Shown here piece after piece: positions 52,458 to 60,975 of a stretch of DNA of 64,000 nucleotides (position 1 is its first letter; the number at the start of each line of letters is the position of its first letter). The DNA lies in assembly GCF_900207585.1 (NCBI RefSeq), contig NZ_OAOP01000003.1, positions 186,001-250,000 of the forward strand, given 5' to 3'. This stretch comes from Bacillus oleivorans. GTDB taxonomy: Bacteria > Bacillota > Bacilli > Bacillales > JC228. The notes below the pieces were generated by a model, which had not been told where the DNA came from, ran no database searches, and saw only the letters and a program-made list of their open reading frames with translations. A program made the translations under genes and the position numbers.

Positions 52458-52931
52458 TTGGCTATACACGTTGTACTATACCAACCAGAGATTCCTGCTA
52501 ATACAGGAAATATTGCAAGAACTTGCGCGGCTACAGATACTCAGCTCCACCTGATTCGCCCGTTAGGTTTTTCAACAGATGACCGGATGTTAAAACGGGC
52601 AGGCTTAGATTACTGGGAGTTTGTGAAAATTTTTTATTATGATTCGTTAAATGAATTATTTTCGATGTATCCCAAAGGTGAATTTTATTTTATTACAAAG
52701 TTTGGAAAACGTTACTATGACGAATATGATTATAGTGATCCAGAAAAAGATTTCTTTTTTGTATTTGGTAAGGAAACAACCGGGCTTCCTAAGGAACTAT
52801 TAGCGGAAAACCCTGATACCTCCTTAAGAATTCCGATGACCGACAATGTTCGTTCCTTAAATCTTTCCAATACAGCGGCAATTTTAGTCTACGAAGCTTT
52901 AAGACAGCAGCGCTTTCCGAATATTAAATAA
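52458..52931 (+). CDS. trmL: tRNA (cytidine/uridine-34-2'-O)-methyltransferase TrmL
   Basis: The 157-residue protein matches TrmL (CspR/YibK) of the SPOUT superfamily: VVLYQPEIPANTGNIARTCA at the start, LHLIRPLGF and the knot region GKETTGLPKELL with LRIPMTDNVRSLNLSNTAAI. It 2'-O-methylates the wobble base of tRNA-Leu. AGGTGA precedes a TTG start. The length is typical. Confidence 0.95.
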   Translation: MAIHVVLYQPEIPANTGNIARTCAATDTQLHLIRPLGFSTDDRMLKRAGLDYWEFVKIFYYDSLNELFSMYPKGEFYFITKFGKRYYDEYDYSDPEKDFFFVFGKETTGLPKELLAENPDTSLRIPMTDNVRSLNLSNTAAILVYEALRQQRFPNIK

Positions 52932-52944
52932 CTTGAGGCGGTTT

Positions 52945-52988
52945 AAGCTTTCGCAAGAGTACCTCTGGTGCTTTTGGAAAGCTTTTTT
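52945..52988 (+). terminator. Intrinsic terminator of trmL
   Basis: Arms AAGCTTTC and GGAAAGCTT with TTTTTC. Confidence 0.85.
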
Positions 52989-53063
52989 CATGGGCGAACT
53001 GTTTGAAGATTCTATTTATAACCTGTACTATAAGAGAAGAACCATACAGAAAGGACTGCTTAC

Positions 53064-53813
53064 ATGAATCAGGTGATTGAAACGATTTTACGTCATCGCT
53101 CTGTCCGCAAATTTACCGAACAGCCTCTATCAAGCGAACAAATCGAGCTGATTGTAAAAAGTGCTCAGGCTGCCTCAACTTCTAGCTATATTCAAGCCTA
53201 TTCCATTATTGGGATAACTGATCTTAAGAAAAAACAGGCACTTGCAGAAGTGGCTGGTAATCAGGCGTATGTTGCCGAGAACGGACATTTCTTTATATTT
53301 TGTGCAGATTTACATAGACATCAGAAAATTGGAGAGTGGGAAGGCAGTGATGTACTCCCATCGATTGAAAGTACAGAAAAATTTATGGTGGCTTTAATTG
53401 ATACGGCATTAGCTGCGCAAAATGCTGTCTTAGCTGCAGAGTCAATGGGACTCGGCATCTGCTATATCGGCGGGATCCGTAATGATCTAGAGAAAGTGGC
53501 ATCCTTTTTAAAAACACCGAAGCATGTCATCCCACTATTTGGGATTGCTGTTGGCTACCCGGCAAAAGAAACCAGTCAAAAACCAAGACTGCCGCTAAAT
53601 CATGTCTACCATGAAAATGAATATGAACAGGATGAATCTGCTTTTAAAGCGGGGATTGACCAATACAACCAGTCCGTTCAGGATTACTATAACAAAAGAA
53701 CGAATGGCAAAAGAAGCGATACATGGTCCAGTCAAATGGGCACGATGCTTGAAAAGAAATCAAGAATGTACATGAAAGAGTTTATAGAGAAAAAAGGGCT
53801 TAATCTCCGCTAA
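53064..53813 (+). CDS. nfrA: Oxygen-insensitive NADPH nitroreductase / FMN reductase NfrA
   Basis: The 249-residue protein matches NfrA of Bacillus: an HRSVRKFTEQPLSSEQIELI opening with FMN-binding RHRSVRK, SAQAASTSSYIQAYSIIGIT, a central MGLGICYIGGIRND and the C-terminal KRTNGKRSDTWS. These are flavoproteins that reduce nitro compounds, flavins and disulphides. Promoter controls such as heat or oxidative stress are known in B. subtilis, but nothing specific is visible here. Confidence 0.93.
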   Translation: MNQVIETILRHRSVRKFTEQPLSSEQIELIVKSAQAASTSSYIQAYSIIGITDLKKKQALAEVAGNQAYVAENGHFFIFCADLHRHQKIGEWEGSDVLPSIESTEKFMVALIDTALAAQNAVLAAESMGLGICYIGGIRNDLEKVASFLKTPKHVIPLFGIAVGYPAKETSQKPRLPLNHVYHENEYEQDESAFKAGIDQYNQSVQDYYNKRTNGKRSDTWSSQMGTMLEKKSRMYMKEFIEKKGLNLR

Positions 53814-53831
53814 AATATGATTCAATTAAAG

Positions 53832-53872
53832 TGAGACTGACCCGATTTATGGGATACAGTCTCATTTTTTTA
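53832..53872 (+). terminator. Intrinsic terminator of nfrA
   Basis: TGAGACTG (53832-53839) and CAGTCTCA (53857-53864) with TTTTTTTA. Confidence 0.92.
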
Positions 53873-53931
53873 TGACACCAATAAAAAGTAATGCTATACT
53901 TGCTTAAACATCTGAGACTGTGAGGGAAAAA

Positions 53932-54387
53932 ATGGACAAAAACATCGTCATTAGAGAAGCATCTGCTAAAGATATAAATCAGCTATACATACTTATGAAA
54001 CAGTATATTGTCGATTTTTATAAGCAGCCTGAACCTAAAGAATCGGAGTTAAAAGGATTAATGCATCATTTACTTGAAAATCCATCGAGCGGACTTCAGT
54101 TTGTCGCTGAGGAAGATGGAGAGTTAATTGGGTTTGCCACTTTGTATTTTACTTTCAGTACCCTAAAGGTAAAACGACAAGCGATTTTAAATGATTTATT
54201 TGTCGACCCCAATGCGAGAGGAAAGAAAGTTGGGGAACAGTTATTTCAAAAATGTTTAGATTACATCCAGGCAAATAACTTTTCATCTATGACCTGGGAA
54301 ACGGCAAAGGATAATAAAGTAGCTCAATCCCTTTACAATAAAATGGGCGGTCAATTATCTGAATGGTTAGTTTATGAGATTCAATAA
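53932..54387 (+). CDS. GNAT-family N-acetyltransferase
   Basis: The 151-residue protein has the GNAT core: RQAILNDLFVDPNARGKKVG with the acetyl-CoA pyrophosphate loop, then LYNKMGGQLSEW. GTGAGGG precedes the ATG at 53932. The substrate is unknown. It stands alone between two terminators. Confidence 0.88.
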   Translation: MDKNIVIREASAKDINQLYILMKQYIVDFYKQPEPKESELKGLMHHLLENPSSGLQFVAEEDGELIGFATLYFTFSTLKVKRQAILNDLFVDPNARGKKVGEQLFQKCLDYIQANNFSSMTWETAKDNKVAQSLYNKMGGQLSEWLVYEIQ

Positions 54388-54440
54388 GTTATAAATTTGA
54401 TCAAATCACCCCAAGGCTTATAAACAGTAATAAAAAATAT

Positions 54441-54482
54441 AAAAGGCTTTTCCTTATAAATAGGAATAGCCTTTATTATTTT
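54441..54482 (+). terminator. Intrinsic terminator after the GNAT gene
   Basis: AAAAGGCTTTTCCT and AGGAATAGCCTTT pair imperfectly, followed by ATTATTTTG. Confidence 0.75.
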
Positions 54483-54570
54483 GATCGTATTCCATATTTC
54501 GATATTGGTTGAAAAATTAAGCTGATATATTACTGATAGATTGATCATTACAATATAGAGGGGGGTAAAA

Positions 54571-55464
54571 ATGAATTCTATTACATTCACACTGTTAATC
54601 CTTTTAACTACGTTTTTAATGGGTTCTTCTTTTTCGGTCGGTAAGTTTGGGCTGCTGTACTCATCTCCATTGTTACTGGTAGCTTTACGCTTTATTCTGG
54701 CAGGGATAATCATGGCAGGGATTGTGATGGTTGTAAAGCGGCCACATCCTTCATCTAAAGAAAACTGGGTAAGAATGTTCATTATTGGCACATTTCAAAC
54801 AGCTGGTGTTATGGGCTGTATTTTCATGAGTCTAAGAACAATAACCGCTAGTGAATCCTCGATTCTTACATTCACAAACCCATTACTCGTTGTTGTGTTT
54901 AGTACGATTTTTTTACAAACTCGATATAAACTTTATCAATGGTTTGGAGTACTTCTAGGACTGGTCGGGGTCATTATTACATTAGGAGCTCAAATAGAAA
55001 TGAAGGTTGGTATCTTTTACGGACTTTTATCTGCTGTTTTTTGGGCAAGCTCTACTCTGTTAGTGAAAAAATGGGGATCGAAATTCGATACATGGGTTCT
55101 ATCGGCTTATCAGATGCTTTTTGGCGGGCTCTTACTCTTGCTTAGCAGTTTTCTTCTTGAAAACCCATTTTTTATATTCAACCATAACTCTCTATTAATC
55201 TTATTATGGTTAAGTATTATGTCATCCATTATTCAGTTTGCGGTTTGGTATTATCTTTTACAAAAGAGTGATCCGGGAAAAACAAGTGCCTTTTTATTTT
55301 TAGCACCTTTCTTCGGGGTCCTATCAGGATGGTTATTGCTGAATGATCCGCTTTACCCTTCCATTATAGCTGGCGGACTGCTGATAATTATTGGGATTTA
55401 TCTTGTAAACAGTAATTTTCAGCGGAATCATCGTTTAGCTAAAAGTACTTTGAACAGCGATTAA
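54571..55464 (+). CDS. EamA-family (DMT) transporter
   Basis: The 297-residue protein has ten membrane helices in two EamA domains. Landmarks are FLMGSSFSVGKFGLLYSSPL, LVALRFILAGIIM and, in the second half, WASSTLLVKKWGS and the C-terminal GGLLIIIGIYLVN. Such proteins export metabolites or drugs; no substrate is indicated. GAGGGGGGT precedes the ATG. It converges with an ArsR-type gene. Confidence 0.88.
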   Translation: MNSITFTLLILLTTFLMGSSFSVGKFGLLYSSPLLLVALRFILAGIIMAGIVMVVKRPHPSSKENWVRMFIIGTFQTAGVMGCIFMSLRTITASESSILTFTNPLLVVVFSTIFLQTRYKLYQWFGVLLGLVGVIITLGAQIEMKVGIFYGLLSAVFWASSTLLVKKWGSKFDTWVLSAYQMLFGGLLLLLSSFLLENPFFIFNHNSLLILLWLSIMSSIIQFAVWYYLLQKSDPGKTSAFLFLAPFFGVLSGWLLLNDPLYPSIIAGGLLIIIGIYLVNSNFQRNHRLAKSTLNSD

Positions 55465-55469
55465 GTTTT

Positions 55470-55520
55470 AAAAAGCCCGCTAATTGCGTACAGGAGACCT
55501 TTCCGCTTAGGGGCTTTTCC
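55470..55520. terminator. Bidirectional terminator between EamA and ArsR genes
   Basis: AAAAGCCC (55471-55478) and GGGGCTTTT (55510-55518) form the stem of a long hairpin between convergent genes. Confidence 0.75.
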
Positions 55521-55530
55521 TCTAATAAGT

Positions 55531-56217
55531 TTAGAAGTTTACATTAAAATTTTGTTTTAACCCTGCTTTTCCTTTTTCAGTAACTTTTACAGCACGAGTA
55601 GATGGAATTCTTTCTATCCATCCCAAATCAAAAAAGCGTGTTGTTAGTCCGTGTCCTAATGCGCCAGCAAGATGATGGCGTCTTTCACTCCAGTCTAAGC
55701 ATGCGTGAGAAAATGAGCGGCGTTCTTTTTTTAGCTTACTTAAATCGATACCAAAATTGATAAAAAACTGTTCACCCTCATGAGTCACAACGAATACTCG
55801 TTCTTCTATTTCTAAATAGCCAGCATTCATCATCGATTTTGTTAGCTCTACCCCTAATTTTCCAGCTAAATGGTCATAGCAGGTTCGGGCTGCTCGAAGT
55901 AATTGTACCTGGTTAGATTGTTTGAGCGAACGCACTTCAGGCGGTGGTGAAATCGCGAGTAACGATTCTAAAATCCGTGCTACTTCTCCATTTGCGATTT
56001 GATAGTAGCGATGGCGTCCATGCTTTTCAACGTTCACAAGGTTGCCTTCTGCCAATTTTGCAAGATGAAAGCTGGCCGTTTGAGGGGTTATGGCAGCTAC
56101 ATAAGCAAGTTCACTGGCTGTATGAAATCGTCCGTCCATTAAACTCATTAGTATAGTGGCGCGTGATGTTTCTCCCAGAAGAGCTGCAATTTCTGCCACA
56201 TTTGGATTTATACTCAT
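55531..56217 (-). CDS. ArsR-family winged-helix regulator with C-terminal extension
   Basis: The 228-residue protein begins with an ArsR-type HTH: ELAYVAAITPQTASFHLAKL, then a beta wing NVEKHGRHRYYQIAN. It lacks the classical metal-binding CVC motif. A second region of about 120 residues follows, which is seen in some Bacillus MarR/ArsR-like regulators. GGGAGGAT precedes the ATG. It may regulate the convergent EamA transporter. Confidence 0.85.
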   Translation of the reverse strand: MSINPNVAEIAALLGETSRATILMSLMDGRFHTASELAYVAAITPQTASFHLAKLAEGNLVNVEKHGRHRYYQIANGEVARILESLLAISPPPEVRSLKQSNQVQLLRAARTCYDHLAGKLGVELTKSMMNAGYLEIEERVFVVTHEGEQFFINFGIDLSKLKKERRSFSHACLDWSERRHHLAGALGHGLTTRFFDLGWIERIPSTRAVKVTEKGKAGLKQNFNVNF

Positions 56218-56411
56218 TTTCTCATCCTCCCTGCATTTTATATTTCGATTATAGTTTAAGTGTTCAATGCTATCAATCGTGCAAGTTAAAAATGAAGGGT
56301 GCAGGAATTAAAGAAGATCTGCGATAATTTTTGTATCTACTATTAAAAACGTCACAGATTCGTTTTTCGTACGACTAATAGATAGCAAGGATTAGAAATG
56401 GTGGTGAGGGG

Positions 56412-56945
56412 TTGAATACAAATAAAAAACAAATCGTGATGGAATGGTACGACCTGTACTATCACGATATTTACCGGTTTGTTTTATTTATGATAGGGGA
56501 TCAGCAATGCTGTGAAGATTTGGTTCATGATACGTTTGTCCGGGCCTGTACAGCTTATGATCGGTTTGACAACCAAGCAAACGTGAAAACATGGCTGTTT
56601 AGCATTGCCAAACATTTGGTTTTAGATGAAATTCGCAAACGGCAGCGAAGAAGACTATTTTTAGCGAATGCTTTGAAGCGGGATCTACCATCTTCCTTTA
56701 ACTTAGAAAAGTATATTGAAAATAAGACTCTTGTCATCGACCTTTTAAACCGGATTCATCAATTAAAGCCTAATTACAGACTTGTGGTTACCTTGCTAAA
56801 AATTGAAGAGTGTACGACAAAAGAAGCTGCCCAAATTTTAAATTGGTCTGAGGCTAAGGTCCGAAAAACATTATCAAGGGCCATCCATACACTTCGAAAA
56901 ATGGATATGCGCCCCGGAGGTGAACAAATTGAACGACTTTCATGA
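56412..56945 (+). CDS. ECF-type sigma factor (SigX-like)
   Basis: The 177-residue protein has sigma region 2 (YHDIYRFVLFMIGDQQCCED with LVHDTFVRACTAY) and region 4 (CTTKEAAQILNWSEAKVRKT). The two are typical of ECF sigma factors of the SigX type. A GTGAGGGG site precedes the TTG start. The following gene overlaps by 17 bases, in the position of an anti-sigma factor. The regulon is unknown. Confidence 0.9.
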   Translation: MNTNKKQIVMEWYDLYYHDIYRFVLFMIGDQQCCEDLVHDTFVRACTAYDRFDNQANVKTWLFSIAKHLVLDEIRKRQRRRLFLANALKRDLPSSFNLEKYIENKTLVIDLLNRIHQLKPNYRLVVTLLKIEECTTKEAAQILNWSEAKVRKTLSRAIHTLRKMDMRPGGEQIERLS

Positions 56946-57831
56946 CAGTCAATGGAAGCTCCTTCAGCAAATAAAGCCGCCAGCGGAGCAAAAAGAGATA
57001 TTGAGATCTCGTATTTGGAATACACTTCAAGAACATCCTGAAAAGTTCAAGGCTAAAAGGATGATGCACGTAAAACCTTTGTTGGCTGCTAGTTTATTTA
57101 TCCTTCTATGTGGCGCTTTTCTCATTATGTTTCAGCAAAACAGCACTCAACCGTTTACTCAAGGTCAAATGGATTATACAGAGTTCAATTGGGAACTGAA
57201 AGAAGTATATGCAGAGGAATCTGAGAATGGCTTAACTCTTTATCGAGAAGGGGAGCCTGTTCCTATTGGGTCTGTCAGCGAGATTAATCAAGAAAAAATG
57301 GATGAAATCGTGAATAGCTATGTCATGTTTGTGGAAGAAAAACTTGAGAATTTCCCTTATCCCACAATGATGTATATCGAGCATGTCAAACGTGTGGATG
57401 TTGGGGTTCGCTATCATTTCTTTCTCACTCCGACAGAAGATACAATTATTTATTTTACATTTGATTATCCGAAACTTGAGTATGCGGAAATTTTTCAGGC
57501 GGTCGGAACATTGCAGTTTAATGGAGTCGAACCATATCTTCATAACGAGCCTCTATACGTCACTCATGGATATGGAAGGATGATTTACCCGGTTGGTTTA
57601 GAACCTATTTCAATTAGGTCAAACCAAACCGAAATTTATTATTGGGAAGATGCATCCCCAGCAGCTTTTAAAGATTACTTAGACGAAATCAGTACATTAC
57701 CAGGATGGGAGAAGGAATCGGAGGAAGATGATTTTATTTCTTTTAATTATGGAAACGGGCATGAAATCATTTCGATCCAGCTTAATGACAAGGAAATAAC
57801 ATATAAATATTCTTATCCTAATCGCGAATAG
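56929..57831 (+). CDS. Membrane-anchored anti-sigma factor candidate
   Basis: The 300-residue protein has a short cytoplasmic N-terminal part (about 1-45), one membrane helix (PLLAASLFILLCGAFLIMF) and a 220-residue extracellular domain. The arrangement and the overlap with the sigma gene indicate an anti-sigma factor. The zinc motif HxxxCxxC of many ECF anti-sigma factors is missing, so this may be an RsiV/RsiX-like type. The TTG at 56929 follows CCGGAGG. Confidence 0.75.
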   Translation: MNDFHDSQWKLLQQIKPPAEQKEILRSRIWNTLQEHPEKFKAKRMMHVKPLLAASLFILLCGAFLIMFQQNSTQPFTQGQMDYTEFNWELKEVYAEESENGLTLYREGEPVPIGSVSEINQEKMDEIVNSYVMFVEEKLENFPYPTMMYIEHVKRVDVGVRYHFFLTPTEDTIIYFTFDYPKLEYAEIFQAVGTLQFNGVEPYLHNEPLYVTHGYGRMIYPVGLEPISIRSNQTEIYYWEDASPAAFKDYLDEISTLPGWEKESEEDDFISFNYGNGHEIISIQLNDKEITYKYSYPNRE

Positions 57832-57833
57832 AA

Positions 57834-57863
57834 AAACGGGCAGCGGTCTACGCTTGCCCGTTT
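57834..57863. terminator. Terminator between the anti-sigma and small membrane genes
   Basis: AAACGGGCA and TGCCCGTTT form a perfect stem between convergent genes. Confidence 0.85.
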
Positions 57864-57869
57864 CATCAT

Positions 57870-57965
57870 TTATTTTTTATTAGTTCCTGGTTTATCATTG
57901 TATCCAGCTGTAAAGATTGCTGCTAAAAAGGCTACAGTAACACCTAAAATTAAAATAGTGCTCAT
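57870..57965 (-). CDS. Small membrane peptide
   Basis: The minus-strand ORF encodes 31 residues, MSTILILGVTVAFLAAIFTA then GYNDKPGTNKK, i.e. one membrane helix with a charged tail. GAGGAGGATGAACG is an excellent translation signal. It converges with the anti-sigma gene and is divergent from prkA. Small proteins of this form are often conserved in Bacillus but uncharacterised. Confidence 0.6.
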   Translation of the reverse strand: MSTILILGVTVAFLAAIFTAGYNDKPGTNKK

Positions 57966-58238
57966 CGTTCATCCTCCTCTATGTATCCGCTAATCTTTCA
58001 TCTTTCCTTATTATACCGCATCCATTATTTTTTGTGAACGGCTTGATGCAGATGGTGATCTTAGCTTTTCTCAAATTAGACGATTTTATGAACATATTGT
58101 CCCCAACCTGAGCATATATAATCTCATTATGGCAAAAAAAGTCAAGGCTATAACTCATGGATTTGTAATCATCTTAATGTGGAAAAGCGCATAAAGTATA
58201 GTAATCGTCTCGATTTCAGCATCAAGGGGAGGTTCCAA

Positions 58239-60134
58239 ATGGATATTTTAAAAAAGATCGAAAAATATCGAGAAGAAGAAGAGAGCCAAAAGTGGGAAGG
58301 CACATTTGCCGAGTATTTAGAAATTGTTAAGGAAAAGCCATGGGTTGCGCAAAGCGCTCATTCACGAATTTACAATATGATAAAGGATGCTGGAGTGGAG
58401 GAAGTAGACGGGAAGAGACGGTACTCGTTTTTCAGGAATCAAATTTTTGGATTAGAAGAAGCGCTCGAGCGCTTAGTCGAGGAATATTTTCACCCTGCTG
58501 CGAAAAGACTGGACGTCAGAAAGAGAATACTATTGCTAATGGGGCCAGTCAGCGGAGGTAAATCGACGCTGGTAACGATGCTTAAAAGGGGACTGGAGGC
58601 ATATTCCCGTACGGACCGAGGGGCCATTTATGCCATTAAGGGATGTCCGATGCATGAGGATCCGCTCCACTTAATTCCTCAGCACTTACGTGAAGACTTT
58701 TCTCAGGAGTACGGTATTCGGATTGAAGGTAACCTTTCTCCGCTTAATATGATGAGGCTGCAGCAAGAATATGGGGGACATATTGAAGATGTTATGGTTG
58801 AGCGCATCTTCTTCTCTGAAGACAGACGAGTGGGGATTGGAACCTTTTCGCCGTCCGATCCTAAGTCTCAAGATATCGCTGATTTGACGGGAAGCATTGA
58901 TTTTTCCACTATTGCTCAGTACGGATCTGAGTCTGACCCGCGCGCCTATCGTTTTGATGGAGAGCTTAATAAAGCCAATCGGGGATTAATGGAATTCCAA
59001 GAGATGCTTAAATGTGATGAAAAATTCCTATGGCATTTGCTCTCTTTAACACAAGAGGGGAATTTTAAAGCAGGAAGGTTTGCTTTAATTAGTGCCGATG
59101 AAATGATTGTTGCACATACAAATGAAACCGAATATCGTTCATTTATTGCCAATAAGAAAAATGAAGCCTTACATTCCCGGATTATTGTAATGCCGATTCC
59201 ATATAATCTAAAAGTGACAGAAGAAGAAAAAATCTATGAAAAAATGATTCGTGAAAGTGATGTGTCTGATGTTCATATTGCCCCTCATACCTTACGGGTG
59301 GCTGCTATGTTCACTATTTTAACAAGATTAAAGGAGCCAAAAAAAGGCGACATTGATCTTATTAAAAAAATGCGTCTCTATGATGGAGAGAGTGTAGAAG
59401 GGTACAATTCAGCAGATGTAGAAGAATTAAAAAAGGAATTTCCGGATGAAGGAATGAGCGGCATTGACCCGCGCTATGTAATTAACCGCATATCATCAAC
59501 CATTATTCGTAAAGAAGTCCCGTCCATTAATGCACTCGATGTGCTGCGGGCATTAAAAGAAGGATTAGATCAGCATCCATCTATCACCCAAGAGTTAAAA
59601 GAGAAATATTTAAACTATATCTCTTTGGCGCGTAAAGAGTTTGATGAAATTGCGAAAAAAGAAGTGCAAAAAGCGTTTGTGTATTCATATGAAGAGTCCG
59701 CGAAAACACTCATGGATAATTATTTAGACAATGTAGAAGCTTACTGTAATAAGGTTAAGCTCCGCGATCCTCTAACGGGTGAGGAAATAAATCCAGATGA
59801 AAAACTAATGCGTTCGATTGAAGAACAAATCGGTATTTCTGAAAATGCGAAAAAAGCCTTCCGTGAAGAAATCCTGATCCGTATCTCTGCCTATGCAAGA
59901 AAAGGCAAGCGTTTTGATTATAATTCGCATGACCGCCTCCGTGAAGCGATTCAGAAGAAGCTATTTGCCGATCTGAAGGATGTTGTAAAAATCACAACCT
60001 CCTCTAAAACACCGGATGAACAGCAGCTGAAGAAGATTAATGAGGTAGTGGCCCGTCTAATCGATGAGCATGGCTATAACTCAACGTCAGCTAATGAACT
60101 TTTACGATATGTCGGCAGTCTTTTAAACAGATAA
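58239..60134 (+). CDS. prkA: Serine protein kinase PrkA (YeaG family)
   Basis: The 631-residue protein matches PrkA at full length, counting from MDILKKIEKYREEEESQKWE. The ATP loop GPVSGGKSTLV lies near residues 100-110 in an AAA-like domain. The C-terminal region contains the FDYNSHDRLREAIQKKLFAD block. GGGGAGG precedes the ATG at 58239; an earlier frame start at 58179 would add unsupported residues. In B. subtilis PrkA is connected to sporulation and late gene control. Its usual partner yhbH is 2.2 kb downstream. Confidence 0.95.
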   Translation: MDILKKIEKYREEEESQKWEGTFAEYLEIVKEKPWVAQSAHSRIYNMIKDAGVEEVDGKRRYSFFRNQIFGLEEALERLVEEYFHPAAKRLDVRKRILLLMGPVSGGKSTLVTMLKRGLEAYSRTDRGAIYAIKGCPMHEDPLHLIPQHLREDFSQEYGIRIEGNLSPLNMMRLQQEYGGHIEDVMVERIFFSEDRRVGIGTFSPSDPKSQDIADLTGSIDFSTIAQYGSESDPRAYRFDGELNKANRGLMEFQEMLKCDEKFLWHLLSLTQEGNFKAGRFALISADEMIVAHTNETEYRSFIANKKNEALHSRIIVMPIPYNLKVTEEEKIYEKMIRESDVSDVHIAPHTLRVAAMFTILTRLKEPKKGDIDLIKKMRLYDGESVEGYNSADVEELKKEFPDEGMSGIDPRYVINRISSTIIRKEVPSINALDVLRALKEGLDQHPSITQELKEKYLNYISLARKEFDEIAKKEVQKAFVYSYEESAKTLMDNYLDNVEAYCNKVKLRDPLTGEEINPDEKLMRSIEEQIGISENAKKAFREEILIRISAYARKGKRFDYNSHDRLREAIQKKLFADLKDVVKITTSSKTPDEQQLKKINEVVARLIDEHGYNSTSANELLRYVGSLLNR

Positions 60135-60219
60135 AATGAAAGGAAGGGCTGTCCAACAAGTCCCTAAATAAAGGAAGTGGAGAAAACGATTCGTTTTGAG
60201 ATCATTGCCGAGTATGGCA

Positions 60220-60460
60220 CTATGTTGATTGGAGCGGAAGGCAACGTAGACTCATTTCCACTGCCTCACGTATCAGTAGTTATGATCTGAGTCAGAAAAA
60301 AATTTTTTAACGAATGAAGAATGTATTTTTATCAATTAGCAGTGGAAAGTGGGAGTACGGGGCAGGGGAGACCCCGCAGGCGATAATCGCCGAGGAGGCT
60401 CCCCGTACCGCCCGCGGAAAGCGAAGTGCCTGGAGCGGAAATCAACATCGAAGTTTAACA
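60220..60460 (+). repeat. Bacillaceae-type dispersed repeat, rearranged copy
   Basis: It begins GATTGGAGCGGAAGGCAACG and ends GAAGTGCCTGGAGCGGAAAT with GACCCCGCAGGCGATAATCG and GCCGAGGAGGCTCCCC between, the arrangement of the GGAGCGGAAGGC repeats found in many Bacillaceae. About 90 unrelated bases (60270-60350) interrupt the usual order. A related copy is at 12822-12990. Confidence 0.7.
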
Positions 60461-60489
60461 CACCCATATATTACAATGGAAAATATAAA

Positions 60490-60540
60490 GGGGCTGTCTA
60501 GAAAGATAGTTACTCGACTTTTTAGACAGTCCCTTTTTAT
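60490..60540 (+). terminator. Intrinsic terminator after prkA
   Basis: GGGGCTGTCTA (60490-60500) pairs with TAGACAGTCCC (60523-60533), with TTTTTAT following. Confidence 0.8.
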
Positions 60541-60607
60541 TTATATTGGTTGACGGTACATCCTTTTGAGGTGACCATCTATGTACTCGATTGCCGGTTT
60601 TATTACA

Positions 60608-60858
60608 GATAACGGAACTGATGTCTGTAAGAAGGCTGCGTGCTGCACCAGCCTTTTTGTTAATGGACATACGTTCCGCTATAGCCCAAAAAACCACTGT
60701 TTTCAAGACCCAATCGGACATACGTTCCGTTATTTAACCAAAATCAACAAAAAATGGCCGGTTTTTCATAAAATAGCGGAACCAATGTCCTAAATTTTTT
60801 AAAAACGCCCGATTTGTCACAGATAACGGAACTGATGTCCGTAAGACACTACACTGGT
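60608..60858. repeat. Cluster of five GGAAC/ATGTCC palindromic repeats
   Basis: Copies are at about 60608 (AACGGAACTGATGTCTGTAA), 60664, 60715 (CGGACATACGTTCCGTTATT), 60774 and 60831. Copies 2 and 3 are inverted relative to 1, 4 and 5, so pairs can fold as long hairpins. Confidence 0.6.
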
Positions 60859-60975
60859 ACCGCCACTCTAAATCGGATGTGAGAAACTCTAAAAAATACC
60901 TATCATATTCCCCTAATTCTATTAATAGAATTCAAGTAAAATAGAATGGTTTTTATATAACAGGGGGAATTTTAG

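Larger units (their letters stand above)
60135..60975. other. Long intergenic region rich in repeats
   Basis: It contains a rearranged Bacillaceae-type repeat (60220-60460), a terminator (60490-60540) and a cluster of five copies of an inverted GGAAC/ATGTCC motif (60608-60858). No gene is seen; the ORFs at 60314 and 60581 are inside repeats. Confidence 0.7.

Noticed and set aside
60314-60553. 79-codon plus ORF
   Set aside because: It is inside the dispersed repeat and terminator downstream of prkA.
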